The translations under genes were made by a program, and so were the position numbers. Below the pieces are notes generated by a model. It did not search any database. It was not told the origin of the DNA and worked only from the letters and a program-made list of their open reading frames with translations. A stretch of DNA of 64,000 nt, taken from JAGWAJ01 sp026707615. GTDB taxonomy: Bacteria > Acidobacteriota > Vicinamibacteria > Vicinamibacterales > UBA8438. The stretch covers positions 248,001 to 312,000 of the forward strand of contig CBDBMW010000013.1 in NCBI GenBank assembly GCA_965207595.1, written 5' to 3'. This document shows positions 1-8,365 of this stretch, piece after piece (within the stretch, counting starts at the first letter, position 1; the number at the start of each line of letters is the position of its first letter).

Positions 1-735
1 CATGCGCCCCTCGCGCGCCATCAGGTGCACCATCATGTGGCCGGTCGGGGTGTAGAGGATCCAGGAGCCGGCGCGATCCTCGTTCCGGTTCCCGCTCTCG
101 ACGGGCACGCCGTCCTCGACGACGTAGCTGTCGGTGTAGAGGAGCTCCCGCATTCCGAGGAAGCGCTGCGCCTCGGCCGACAGCTCCGCGTCCGGCAGCC
201 GCTGCCAGACGACCTGGCGCGTGGCGTCGTTCTTCATGCCCGTATCGGAAGCGGGCGTGAGGATGAGGAGGTCGCCCTCGATGTCGTAGTAGCGCTTCGC
301 GTCCACCTCGCCGCCGGGGTTGATCTGGCCGATCCGGTGGTGGATCAGGTACCCGCCGTCGCCGTCCTCCTCGACGGAGAAGGGACCGTAGTACGCGGTG
401 TAGCCCTGGAGCGCGGCGTGCACCTCCTCCGCCGTCGGCTCGCTGTCGTCGGCGAACGGCTCGCGGTCGAGCGGCATCACGTTGACGGCCATGTAGCCGC
501 GGTCGCTGTACGTGATGTAGCCCAGCGAGTTGAAATCCTCGACCGGCGTCCAGGCGCCGCTCTCGTCCTTCACGTTGCGCCCCACGAGCTGGTAGGTGCC
601 GACGATCGGCTCGCGCATGCTCGGCGCCGCCGCGTCGTCCATGGCCGCTTCCGGCGCCTCTCCGGCGCAGCCGGCCAGCACGAACGGCAGACCTACCAGA
701 GCGGCGAACATGAGGGTAGCTCTCGAGTTTCGCAT
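1..735 (-). CDS. Lipocalin-like domain lipoprotein (3' end beyond window)
   Basis: The reading frame starts at ATG 735 and is still open at the window edge, so at least 245 residues are seen. The N-terminus is a lipoprotein signal (hydrophobic stretch then LAGC lipobox near residue 20-23), so the product is probably anchored to a membrane. From about residue 42, 'REPIVGTYQLVG' and later 'LGYITYSDRGYMAVNVM' resemble lipocalin-like (Lipocalin_5 type) domains, which form small beta barrels of mostly unknown ligand. It is the last visible gene of the minus-strand group that begins at 6279, 12 bases after the Uma2 gene. Function beyond fold is not known. Confidence 0.75.
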   Translation of the reverse strand, partial: MRNSRATLMFAALVGLPFVLAGCAGEAPEAAMDDAAAPSMREPIVGTYQLVGRNVKDESGAWTPVEDFNSLGYITYSDRGYMAVNVMPLDREPFADDSEPTAEEVHAALQGYTAYYGPFSVEEDGDGGYLIHHRIGQINPGGEVDAKRYYDIEGDLLILTPASDTGMKNDATRQVVWQRLPDAELSAEAQRFLGMRELLYTDSYVVEDGVPVESGNRNEDRAGSWILYTPTGHMMVHLMAREGRM

Positions 736-747
736 GATGCCTCCGTT

Positions 748-1371
748 TCATCCCTTGGCGTAGTCGAACAGGGCCGCCACGTCGACGGTGAAGTCCTCCA
801 GGAGGGGCGAAGTCGCCGTGTCGCCGCGGGCGAAGACGCCGTGTTCGGCGTAGGTCCCGCCGGATAGCGTCAGCACGGTGACCGTCTCGACACGGGGATC
901 GACGATCCAGTACTCCGGGATGCCCGCCTCGGCGTAGTCGCTGCGCTTGGCGACGAGATCCCGCGCCGGGTCGTCGGGGCTGACGACCTCCGCCACGAAA
1001 TCGGCACCCTGCCAGTAGCGGGGCTCGTTCCGCGGATCCGATCGGCGGCGAAGCGCGGCGAGGTCGGGCTCGCGGAACTTGCCTTCACGTATACGCACCC
1101 GCAAACCTGCGAAGAGGACGAATCCGTTGCGGGGGCCGAGGTGGGCGTCGAGCAGGCGATTCAGGAACTGCAGGATGGCCTGGTGCGCGACGGTGGGCAT
1201 GGGCAGGAGTTCGATGTAGCCGTCCGTGAACTCGACCAGGCGGTTGGTCCGGTCCGTGAGCCACAGGTAGTGCGCCTCGTCCCAGCATCCCTGGGGCGGC
1301 ATCGAATCGCAGAGCAGTGCGTTCAGCGCGGCCTGCGAGGTCGTTGACGTCGAGCTCGTAGCTTGCGTCAC
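748..1371 (-). CDS. Uma2 family (DUF820) nuclease-fold protein
   Basis: This 207-residue protein has the Uma2/DUF820 pattern of the PD-(D/E)xK nuclease fold: 'REPDLAAL' with acidic residue D103, 'FVAEVVSP' with E128, and K142 in 'RDLVAKRSDY', followed by 'GIPEYWIVDP'. Length is normal for the family. Uma2 proteins are very abundant in some phyla, but their substrate and role are unsettled; they are annotated as putative endonucleases by fold only. The stop of the upstream PQQ dehydrogenase lies 13 bases before this start, so it is probably co-transcribed, though it has no obvious link to the oxidoreductase genes. Confidence 0.85.
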   Translation of the reverse strand: MTQATSSTSTTSQAALNALLCDSMPPQGCWDEAHYLWLTDRTNRLVEFTDGYIELLPMPTVAHQAILQFLNRLLDAHLGPRNGFVLFAGLRVRIREGKFREPDLAALRRRSDPRNEPRYWQGADFVAEVVSPDDPARDLVAKRSDYAEAGIPEYWIVDPRVETVTVLTLSGGTYAEHGVFARGDTATSPLLEDFTVDVAALFDYAKG

Positions 1372-1384
1372 TCTTCTCTGTCAG

Positions 1385-3616
1385 TCAGCGGGTGATTGGC
1401 TCCGGCTGCGCGAAGACCCAGAGCGCCGCGCCGGGGTCGGGCGGGTTGCGGATCTCCGGGGCGAGCACGGAGTAGGCGCGGGTCAGATAGCCGCCGCTGC
1501 CGACGATGACGGCCACGTACTGCTGGCCGTCGACGGCGTAGGTGATCGGCGGCGCGTTCGGGACCTCGCTGAGGCGCGTTGCCCACAGGCGGTCGCCGGT
1601 GGCGGAGTCATAGGCGCTGATGCGCCGGTCGAGCGAGCCGGCGAAGACGAGTCCGCCCCCGGTAGCGAGGGCTCCGGTGGTCTGCGGGGCCCGCTGCCGG
1701 GCTATCCACGCGGTTTCGCCCGTAGCCAGGTTGACGGCCTCGAGCCGGCCGTACTGCCCGTCGCTCTCCGGCCGCGGCCGCACCGTCCACCGCACGCCCG
1801 TCGTCAGGCTGCCCCGTTCGCCCTCGCCCACCGGGACGAGGTCCATGCACGCCTCGATGATCGGCACGTAGGCGATGTGCGTGCGCGGGTCGTAGGCGGT
1901 CGGGGCCCAGCTCCGGCCGCCGCCCACGTGCGGGCAGAGCCGCTTGGTCTCGCCGTCGCCCGGAATCAGCAACGGGTCCTGCGTCTTGCGCCCCGTCACC
2001 GGGTCGATGGCGGTGATGCCGGTCTGCAGCCCCAAGTCAAGCGAAGACACGTAGCGGCCGGTCGCTGCGTCCACGAAGTCGAAGATCGCCTGCTTGCCGA
2101 TGGTGACGACGACGCTCGTCGGCTCGCCGTCGACGGGCAGCTCGGCGACCTGGCGCTCGAAGGCCCAGTCGAGGTCCCACTGCCCGTTCGCCTGGTGCTG
2201 GAAGTGCCACGCCAGCTCGCCGGTGTCCGGGTTCAGGGCGAGCGTCGCGTCGAGATAGAGGCCGTCGTTGTTCGTTCCCGGCGGCCCGACGGCGTCCCGA
2301 AGCGGCGCGGTGTCGTAGGTGTTGCCGGTGCCGAACAGCGCCAGGTTGTTGACGGGGTCGTAGCTGCCCGGGATCCAGACCGACGCCCCGTTGCGGGCGG
2401 CATCCGGGAGGCCGTTCCAGGTGTGCCCGCCTGGCTCGTCGGGGCCCGGGATGGTGTCGAAGCGCCACGCCTCCTCGCCGGTCTCGACGTCGAGCGCGAC
2501 GATGTAGTTGCCGCCTTCGTGGCGGCCCATCGTGCCGACCATCACCTTGCCGCCGGCGACGAGCGTGCCGCCCGTCATGCGGAGGCCGGCGTCGAGGTCG
2601 CCGACCTGCCGGTCCCAGACCACGTCGCCGGTCGTCGCGTCGAGCGCGACGACGTGGGCGTCGGAGGTCGGGACGAAGAGCCGGTCCCCGTAGATCGACA
2701 TTCCGCGCTTGAGGCTCGGGGCGACGCCGCGCGGCAGCCGGCGCTGGTACTCCCAGAGGAAATCCCCTCCGGCTGCATCGAGCGCCTGCACGCGGTCGCC
2801 GTAGCCGTGCACGAAGAGGACGCCGTCGCGCACGATGGGGGTCGACTCGTTCGGTCCGCGGGGTAGCGACCACGACCAGGCCACGCGCAGGTCCGCCACG
2901 TTGTCGCGGTCGATCTGGTCCAGCGGGCTGTAGCCGTAGGCGGCGTAGGTCCGGCGCCAGAGCAGCCAGTCGCCGGGGGGCGGGTCGTGCAGCGCCTCGT
3001 CGGTGACCGGTTGCATGCCGTCGAGCGGGTTGTAGGGGGCGGGCCAGGGCGGCAGCGCCGCTCCGGGCGAGAGGCCGCCGCCGGCGGAACTCCACCCGGG
3101 GGCGAGGCCCGCGAGCAGGTCCGGATCCGCGGGGAGCGCCGTACCGCTCGCCTCCACGCCGTTCTCCTGCAGCATGAGGGCGACGAGCTCGGTCACCGTC
3201 TCGTCGTCGAGCACCCCCGGCCGGTCCTGCGGCATGGTCGTGGAGGTGATCGTGAACAGCGCCTCCACAGAGCGGGGGAGCCATGCCTCCCGGAACGCCG
3301 TGCCCCGGAGCGGCGGCGCGAACGGACCGTCGTCCAGGTTCTCGCCGTGGCACGACGCGCAGTGCTGCGCGTAGGCGGCGAAGCCCGCGTCGGCCTGTTC
3401 GGCCGTGTAGGTAGCGGGCTCCCGCCGCGGTTGCGCCTGCGCGGCGGCGGACGAGGCAGTAGCCACGAGCAGCGAGAGCACCCCGGCCGCGACACCGAGA
3501 GCCCCGAGCCCTGCTCGGAACACGCCGGAGCGCCCGGGGACCGGACCGGGCCCCCCGGCGCGCAATGGCCCGCCGCCGGGTCGCGCGTACGCCCGGCTGG
3601 GCGATGCGGCAGTCAT
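1385..3616 (-). CDS. PQQ-dependent dehydrogenase with N-terminal cytochrome c domain
   Basis: A 743-residue periplasmic quinoprotein. After a long basic leader with a hydrophobic signal segment (about residues 35-60) comes a cytochrome c domain with heme site CASCH (near residue 86) and a likely axial Met in 'TTMPQDRPG'. An eight-bladed PQQ propeller follows, starting at 'GYSPLDQIDRDNV' with repeated 'ALDATTGDVVW'-type blades, ending 'YAVDGQQYVAVIVG'. Such enzymes oxidise alcohols or sugars and pass electrons to heme c. In classic quinohemoprotein alcohol dehydrogenases the heme domain is C-terminal, so the N-terminal position is worth noting. A GGAGGG ribosome site precedes ATG 3616. The substrate cannot be told from sequence. 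Confidence 0.88.
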   Translation of the reverse strand: MTAASPSRAYARPGGGPLRAGGPGPVPGRSGVFRAGLGALGVAAGVLSLLVATASSAAAQAQPRREPATYTAEQADAGFAAYAQHCASCHGENLDDGPFAPPLRGTAFREAWLPRSVEALFTITSTTMPQDRPGVLDDETVTELVALMLQENGVEASGTALPADPDLLAGLAPGWSSAGGGLSPGAALPPWPAPYNPLDGMQPVTDEALHDPPPGDWLLWRRTYAAYGYSPLDQIDRDNVADLRVAWSWSLPRGPNESTPIVRDGVLFVHGYGDRVQALDAAGGDFLWEYQRRLPRGVAPSLKRGMSIYGDRLFVPTSDAHVVALDATTGDVVWDRQVGDLDAGLRMTGGTLVAGGKVMVGTMGRHEGGNYIVALDVETGEEAWRFDTIPGPDEPGGHTWNGLPDAARNGASVWIPGSYDPVNNLALFGTGNTYDTAPLRDAVGPPGTNNDGLYLDATLALNPDTGELAWHFQHQANGQWDLDWAFERQVAELPVDGEPTSVVVTIGKQAIFDFVDAATGRYVSSLDLGLQTGITAIDPVTGRKTQDPLLIPGDGETKRLCPHVGGGRSWAPTAYDPRTHIAYVPIIEACMDLVPVGEGERGSLTTGVRWTVRPRPESDGQYGRLEAVNLATGETAWIARQRAPQTTGALATGGGLVFAGSLDRRISAYDSATGDRLWATRLSEVPNAPPITYAVDGQQYVAVIVGSGGYLTRAYSVLAPEIRNPPDPGAALWVFAQPEPITR

Positions 3617-3644
3617 GGCTCTACCCTCCGTCCGCTCTCCGTCG

Positions 3645-4088
3645 CTACCTCCGGGGCTCGGTCGGGTCGCGGCCGTCGAGCGGCGCGCCCGTCCCCGACG
3701 AGCCGAGGAACAGCTTGCTGCCGTCGATGAACGTCACGTCGCGGCCATTGGCCTTGTTGGTGCCGTCCTTGGAGCGGAAGCCCTCGACGAACACCTCCGA
3801 GCCGGCCAGCAGATCGCGCTTCGTGAAGCCGCGCCGCAGGAGCGCGCTCGGCGGCCCGCCCTCGATCATCCAGCGCGCCTGGGTGCCGTCCTCCTCCTCC
3901 ACGTCGATGTGGATCCAGGTGTGCGGGTTCACCCACTCCATGCGGACCACGGTGCCCCGCAGCTCGATCGGCGCGGATGCGTCGAACTCCGCCGCGAACG
4001 CGTGGTGCGCCTCCGCGGGCGTGCCCGCGAGCGCCGCAAGTAGGCCGAGGCCGGCGCCGACGACCGCGATGGCTGTCACTGCTCGCAT
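3645..4088 (-). CDS. DUF6152 family secreted protein
   Basis: A 147-residue protein with a signal peptide ending near 'GTPAEAHH', then 'FDASAPIELRGTVVRMEWVNPHTWIHID', the hallmark of DUF6152 (an OB-like fold, repeatedly found near secreted quinoproteins in Acidobacteriota). Conserved 'WVNPHTWIH' and 'TVIDGSKLF'-type ends are present. Start ATG 4088 is chosen because a strong AGGAGGG site lies just upstream; the frame is open further but without such a signal. It lies between the two 'WEGDTLVVE' protein genes and the PQQ dehydrogenase (28-base gap), so it probably works in the same periplasmic process. Biochemical role unknown. Confidence 0.82.
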   Translation of the reverse strand: MRAVTAIAVVGAGLGLLAALAGTPAEAHHAFAAEFDASAPIELRGTVVRMEWVNPHTWIHIDVEEEDGTQARWMIEGGPPSALLRRGFTKRDLLAGSEVFVEGFRSKDGTNKANGRDVTFIDGSKLFLGSSGTGAPLDGRDPTEPRR

Positions 4089-4177
4089 TGCCCTTCCCTC
4101 CTGTCTCGAGCCGGCCGTGTGCGTCCCGGCCCGACTCCTCCTGCCGTCCTGCTCGTCCTGCTCTCGGGGACTGGTTC

Positions 4178-5389
4178 TCAGCGGCCGGGGTTCGCTTCCT
4201 CCCAGGCGAGCAGCTCGCCCCACTTCTCCTCCAGCTCGCCCTCGCGGATGGCCGCCTCGCGGAGCGCCTCGTCGAGGGCCCACGCCCGGTCGACGCGGGC
4301 GCCGCGGATGGCGTTGATCATGCCGTAGTTGTGCTCGTGGCAGGCGTACTCGAACAGCCGGTCCTGGTTGCCCTCCGCCGCCCACGGGTCGAGCGTGAAG
4401 TAGTTCACGGCGCTCCAGGGCCGCACGAAGACGTTCGGGTCCTCCACCGTGTAGTGATACTCGAGCGTGTTGGCGTCGATGCGCCGGAAGCGCTCGGTGA
4501 GCTGCAGCGTCTCGCCCGTGCCGGGGTAGTAGTGCACGTGGGCGGATCCGCCGAACGGACCGCCGTGGGCGGGCACGAAGTTGTTGACCGTCTCCTTGAA
4601 GTTCGCGGACTCGACGACGAGCGTGTCGCCCTCCCAGTAGCCGCGCGAGTCGCCGTTCCACTGGCGGATCGCCGGATCGAGCGGCACCTGGTCGGTCACC
4701 GGGATGATCCGGACGAAGCCGTAGGGCATCACGATGCTGACGTGACCCGGCGACTGGATGATCTCCTTGAGCGGCTGCTGGCTGCTGCCGAGCATCTCGC
4801 CCGGCAGGCCGTTGCGGGTGAGGCAGCGCTCCGAGAGGCCGCGGTCCTCCCAGTCGTCGCCCTGGCTGCGGTGGCGGCGCGCCTCCTCGCGCGCCTCCCA
4901 CTGCTCGAGGGCGGCGCGGGTCAGCGGCGGCATGTGCCCGTCCGGCGGGTCGATGACCTGCGACGTCCGCAGCGAGAACCCCGGCTGCGTCGGGTCGGCG
5001 CTCCAGAAGGCGTTGTACTCGGCGCCCGCGATGCGGTAGCCGGGCCGGCCGTCGTCGGGGGCGTCGGAGCGGGCGTAACGCCGAACGTCCTGCTCCACGA
5101 GCTGCTGGGCGACGGCGTCGTCGTCATCGTCGCTGATGACGCGGCGCAGGCCCAGCCGCTCCCGCTCGGCGGCCTCCTCCTCGGTCATGAACTCGCGCAT
5201 CCCGAACTCGTCCGGGCGCTCGAAGGGGGTGTAGGTGCGGGTGTCCCAGAATCCCTGCAGGTCGGGATCGCCCCACGGCGTCGCCGGCACCGTGTAGTCC
5301 GCCTCGCCGGTGCCGAGCTGCTGCCCCGCCACGGGCGCCAGCGCCAGCACCGCGGCCGCAACGGTCGCCGCAAGAACTCGATGAGTCAC
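4178..5389 (-). CDS. Secreted protein of the 'WEGDTLVVE' family, 403 aa
   Basis: GTG start at 5389 overlaps the TGA of the upstream gene (GTGA), with GGGAGG in front, so translation is probably coupled. A signal peptide (residues 1-22) is followed by 'PWGDPDLQGFWDTRTYTP' and, near the C-terminus, 'GYWEGDTLVVESANF', 'YHYTVEDPNVFVRPW' and 'FEYACHEHNYGM'. The same landmarks occur in the neighbouring 297-residue protein, so the two are paralogues. Members of this family are common in Acidobacteriota beside PQQ dehydrogenases and DUF6152 proteins; I do not know an assigned function. A periplasmic or surface role is inferred from the signal peptide only. Confidence 0.75.
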   Translation of the reverse strand: MTHRVLAATVAAAVLALAPVAGQQLGTGEADYTVPATPWGDPDLQGFWDTRTYTPFERPDEFGMREFMTEEEAAERERLGLRRVISDDDDDAVAQQLVEQDVRRYARSDAPDDGRPGYRIAGAEYNAFWSADPTQPGFSLRTSQVIDPPDGHMPPLTRAALEQWEAREEARRHRSQGDDWEDRGLSERCLTRNGLPGEMLGSSQQPLKEIIQSPGHVSIVMPYGFVRIIPVTDQVPLDPAIRQWNGDSRGYWEGDTLVVESANFKETVNNFVPAHGGPFGGSAHVHYYPGTGETLQLTERFRRIDANTLEYHYTVEDPNVFVRPWSAVNYFTLDPWAAEGNQDRLFEYACHEHNYGMINAIRGARVDRAWALDEALREAAIREGELEEKWGELLAWEEANPGR

Positions 5390-6279
5390 CGCGCACCTCC
5401 CTCTTCGTCGACGAGCCCGCCGTAGACGTACGGCTCGGCCAGGTCGACGCACTTGAACTCCAGCAACCGCACGTTCTCCTCGATGCGCCGGTAGAGCGGG
5501 AACCGGATCGTCCATGGCCGGGTGAAGACGTCCGGGTCCTCGATGGTCGCCTCGTACTGCAGATGATAGGGGCTGATCGGCGTGTAACGCTCCACGACGC
5601 GGAGCCCCGCGCTGTGGTAGTTGCCGGCCCGGTCCAGCCACGGCAGGTCGTGGAAGCCGGTGACCTCGACCACGAGGGTGTCGCCCTCCCAGCGGCCGTT
5701 CGACCAGCCCATCCAGGTGTCGATGGGGGCCTCGGTGGTGGCCCCGATGGGGATGGTCCGGTTCGCGCTCGCGAACTGGTAGGCGATGACGACCCGGTTC
5801 GTGCTCTGGATGATCTGGAACGGGTACGGCAGGTAGGTGGCGCGCGGCACGCCGGGGTAGTAGCACTTGGCTTCCGGGTCGCCCACCGTGTTGATGTTGT
5901 CGTGGTCGACGTCCAGCCGCCGCTCGAAGTTCGCCTGCCGCCGGGCCAGGGCCTCGGGCCGGTAGGGGATTGCGCCGCCCTCGATGACGCTCGCCCCCGG
6001 AGGCTGGGCACCCCACATGCCGAGCTGGCGGTCGAACGGTCCCGCCTCCGCCCCGTGGGCCTCCAGGTTCCAGTTGGCCGTGGTGAACGCCTGCCAGATG
6101 CCGTTCAGATCGGGATTCGACGTCCCCGGCAGCCGGGGAGCCACGTAGCCTTCCGGGGTCTGGCCGGCCGCCGCCCCCGGCAGGAGCCAGAGAACAGCGC
6201 CGACGGCGACCAGCATGGCTGCAGCCGCCCCCCTCCGGGGGGCCGAGCGTATCGACCCCGGCCTCAATCGCGTGCGCAT
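5386..6279 (-). CDS. Secreted protein of the 'WEGDTLVVE' family, 297 aa
   Basis: First gene of the minus-strand operon running down to position 1. ATG 6279 is preceded by GGGAGGTCGC. After a signal peptide (to about residue 40) come 'NPDLNGIWQAFTTANW', 'GRWEGDTLVVEVTGF', 'LQYEATIEDPDVFTRPW' and 'LLEFKCVDLAEP'. These match the order of motifs in the downstream 403-residue paralogue, which it overlaps by 4 bases. No catalytic motif is recognised. Context suggests a partner role for the PQQ dehydrogenase at 1385-3616, for example substrate binding, but this is inference. Confidence 0.75.
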   Translation of the reverse strand: MRTRLRPGSIRSAPRRGAAAAMLVAVGAVLWLLPGAAAGQTPEGYVAPRLPGTSNPDLNGIWQAFTTANWNLEAHGAEAGPFDRQLGMWGAQPPGASVIEGGAIPYRPEALARRQANFERRLDVDHDNINTVGDPEAKCYYPGVPRATYLPYPFQIIQSTNRVVIAYQFASANRTIPIGATTEAPIDTWMGWSNGRWEGDTLVVEVTGFHDLPWLDRAGNYHSAGLRVVERYTPISPYHLQYEATIEDPDVFTRPWTIRFPLYRRIEENVRLLEFKCVDLAEPYVYGGLVDEEGGAR

Positions 6280-6593
6280 GCGACCTCCCTCCCGGCGCCC
6301 GGATGCCTGCAACGCCGGCGTCGACCGGGCGCCTCGCGCGCCGCCCCGGGCGACGTCCCGGGGGCACCGCCTTTATACACCGTCCCGCCCCGGCGCGGGC
6401 CGATTTCGACCCCGCGACCGCTCGGCCTGCTTCGTGCGGCGCCGGCTTCGACCTCGCGGCCGCTCGTGTCACGCGTTGACTTGAATGGGCGGTTCGCGTT
6501 CAGATGGGCCGCGAGTTCGCCGTTCGGACCACGATGCCGGACCGGACGGCAGGTCTCGACGTGCGGAGCCCTGGGAGCCACAGGAGGTCGGAG

Positions 6594-7049
6594 ATGTACG
6601 ACAGGTTGAACCGGGACAGGCTGCGCGCCGGGTTGCTGCTCCTGGTCGTCGGGGCGGTGGCCGTCGGCTGGGTGGGCGCCGCGCGCCCGGCCGGGCAGGA
6701 CAACCCCTTCACCGGGACCTCGTTCCGCATCGACGCGGAGGGCATCCGCGTCTCGTCGCGGGGCTTCGAGGCCGGCGCCCGGACGCACTGGCACACGCAC
6801 AGCGACCAGTTGCTCTTCGTGAAGGAGGGCGGGCTGCGCTACCAGGTGGAAGGGCAGCCGGCGGCCGACATCGGCCTGCACGAGACCGCGTTCCTGCCCC
6901 GCGGCGTCCGCCACTGGCACGGCGCGGTGCCCGATCAGGCGCTGACGCACGTTTCGGTGACGTTCCCGAACGCGGACGGCGAGCACCTGGCGATCGAGTG
7001 GCTGGAACCGGTCGGCGACGACGTGTACGGCGCCGTGGCGGGGCAGTAG
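6594..7049 (+). CDS. Cupin-domain secreted protein
   Basis: A 151-residue protein read from ATG 6594, which follows a clear AGGAGG site; the frame is open 90 bases further upstream but without one. Residues 10-30 form a signal or membrane anchor. The cupin core shows 'GARTHWHTHSDQLLFVKEGG' (His-x-His metal ligands and a Glu) and 'FLPRGVRHWHGAVPD' (second motif with His). Single-domain cupins of this type bind a divalent metal; their reactions vary widely. It is divergent from the 5386-6279 gene, with 314 bases between the two starts, which would hold both promoters, though I see no clear boxes there. Confidence 0.8.
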   Translation: MYDRLNRDRLRAGLLLLVVGAVAVGWVGAARPAGQDNPFTGTSFRIDAEGIRVSSRGFEAGARTHWHTHSDQLLFVKEGGLRYQVEGQPAADIGLHETAFLPRGVRHWHGAVPDQALTHVSVTFPNADGEHLAIEWLEPVGDDVYGAVAGQ

Positions 7050-7194
7050 GTCGCGAGGCTGAGCCCGGACCGAGCGATGCGGAAGCCTCGTGCCAGCGCG
7101 GACTTCCACCGCGGCGGTCCGGGCCGCGTGCGCGCCCGCCGCCGCCACGGACTCGGGGCGAATCGCGCGCGGCTGCCGTGACGGGTCGGGAAGG

Positions 7195-7560
7195 ATGACG
7201 GACCGCGATCGGACCGGCGCGGACCCGACGCCTGCCGCTGGCGCCGAACCGGAATCAGAACGAGATCGGACTGCGAATTCCGCCGCCGGCGGCGAGGGCC
7301 GACGTTTCGACTTGCTCGACGTCACGGACGATCCTGCCGCCGCCGAGCCGCAGACCGTCGTGGTGGCGTTCCGGTGCCCGCAGTGTCAGCAGATGCTGCA
7401 CATCGAGTACCTCGTCAGCCCGTTCGGCGCCGCCTCGCCGGCTGGCACCGGCTCCGTCGGCGGCCGCGAGACCAAGGACGGGGTCGAGTGCCCGCGGTGC
7501 GGCGCGCGGCACCGGTTACGGCTCCCCGGCGCCGTACGCGCCATCTGGCGTGCCGACTGA
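7195..7560 (+). CDS. Small zinc-ribbon-like protein, function unknown
   Basis: A 121-residue reading frame from ATG 7195 (GGAAGG just upstream). The first 50 residues are polar and low complexity. The C-terminal half has two cysteine pairs, 'FRCPQCQQMLH' and 'VECPRCGARHRL', about 40 residues apart, as in small zinc ribbons that bind nucleic acid or act as assembly factors. No close family is recognised. The stop at 7560 is 75 bases from the convergent FKBP gene. Confidence 0.6.
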   Translation: MTDRDRTGADPTPAAGAEPESERDRTANSAAGGEGRRFDLLDVTDDPAAAEPQTVVVAFRCPQCQQMLHIEYLVSPFGAASPAGTGSVGGRETKDGVECPRCGARHRLRLPGAVRAIWRAD

Positions 7561-7635
7561 ACGCTGCCGGCCGGTACCGCGGACCGGGTCGCTCCGGTCG
7601 GCGCGGCTTCGAACCGTCCCGGCCGGACCGCGCCG

Positions 7636-8100
7636 CTACTGGATGTTGACGAGCTCGATGTCGAAGACGAGCAGCGCGCCGCCGGGGATGATGTTCTGGA
7701 ATCCGCGGTCGCCGTAGCCGAGCTCGGCCGGGATCCAGAAACGCCGCTTCTCGCCCACCACCATGAGCTGGACGCCCTCCGTCCAGCCGCCGATCACCCG
7801 GTTGAGGGGGAAGGTCGCCGGCCGGCCGGTGGGGACCGAACTGTCGAAGAGCGTCCCGTTCGTGAGCCAGCCGGTGTAGTGGACGCTGACCGTCGACAGT
7901 CGATTGGGACGCCGCGAGCCGCTACCTTCCTGCAGCACCTTGTAGGCGAGGCCCGAGTCCGTGACCTCCGCGTCGGCCGGCACGCCGCCGACGTCGGGGG
8001 GTGCGTCCAGGTTCTGGGGTGCCGCGGCCGCGGCCAGACCCACCGCCACAACGAACGTCGACGCGAGGGCGAGTGCAATCCACGTGCTCGTGATCGTCAT
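7636..8100 (-). CDS. FKBP-type peptidyl-prolyl cis-trans isomerase
   Basis: A 154-residue exported isomerase. Residues 1-27 are a signal peptide. The FKBP domain (about 50-154) shows 'VSVHYTGWLTNGTLFDSSV', 'FPLNRVIGGWTEGVQLMVVGEKRRFWIP', 'LGYGD' and 'IIPGGALLVFDIELVNI', which are the standard active-site and drug-pocket segments (Y, F/D, V-I, W). These enzymes speed prolyl isomerisation in folding proteins, here in the periplasm. Single-gene unit: no close co-directional partner is seen. Confidence 0.93.
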   Translation of the reverse strand: MTITSTWIALALASTFVVAVGLAAAAAPQNLDAPPDVGGVPADAEVTDSGLAYKVLQEGSGSRRPNRLSTVSVHYTGWLTNGTLFDSSVPTGRPATFPLNRVIGGWTEGVQLMVVGEKRRFWIPAELGYGDRGFQNIIPGGALLVFDIELVNIQ

Positions 8101-8365
8101 GCGCCGGATCCTACTCGAATCTCCGAAGGGCGGCCGGGTCGGGATGCTGCGGGGGAGGCAGCACGGCCGAAGGTGACGGGGAGCGGGCCCGCGAGCCGCT
8201 CGCGCAGGCTTCCCCGAGGCCCGGAACCGACCTCGGGCCGGAGATGGGTGGGCGCCGCCGCACGGCCGGCGGGAGCGCCCACCCTCGACGAAGGCGCCCT
8301 GAACGGGGCGGCAGGAGCTCGTCGGCGCGAGACGCCTGCCGCGCGGGCTCCTGCCGCGCGAGCTC

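Noticed and set aside
2037..3353. Long Arg/Pro/Ala-rich frames on the opposite or shifted frame of many genes
   Set aside because: In about 70% G+C DNA such shadows are expected. They lack ribosome sites and known motifs and lie wholly inside recognised genes.
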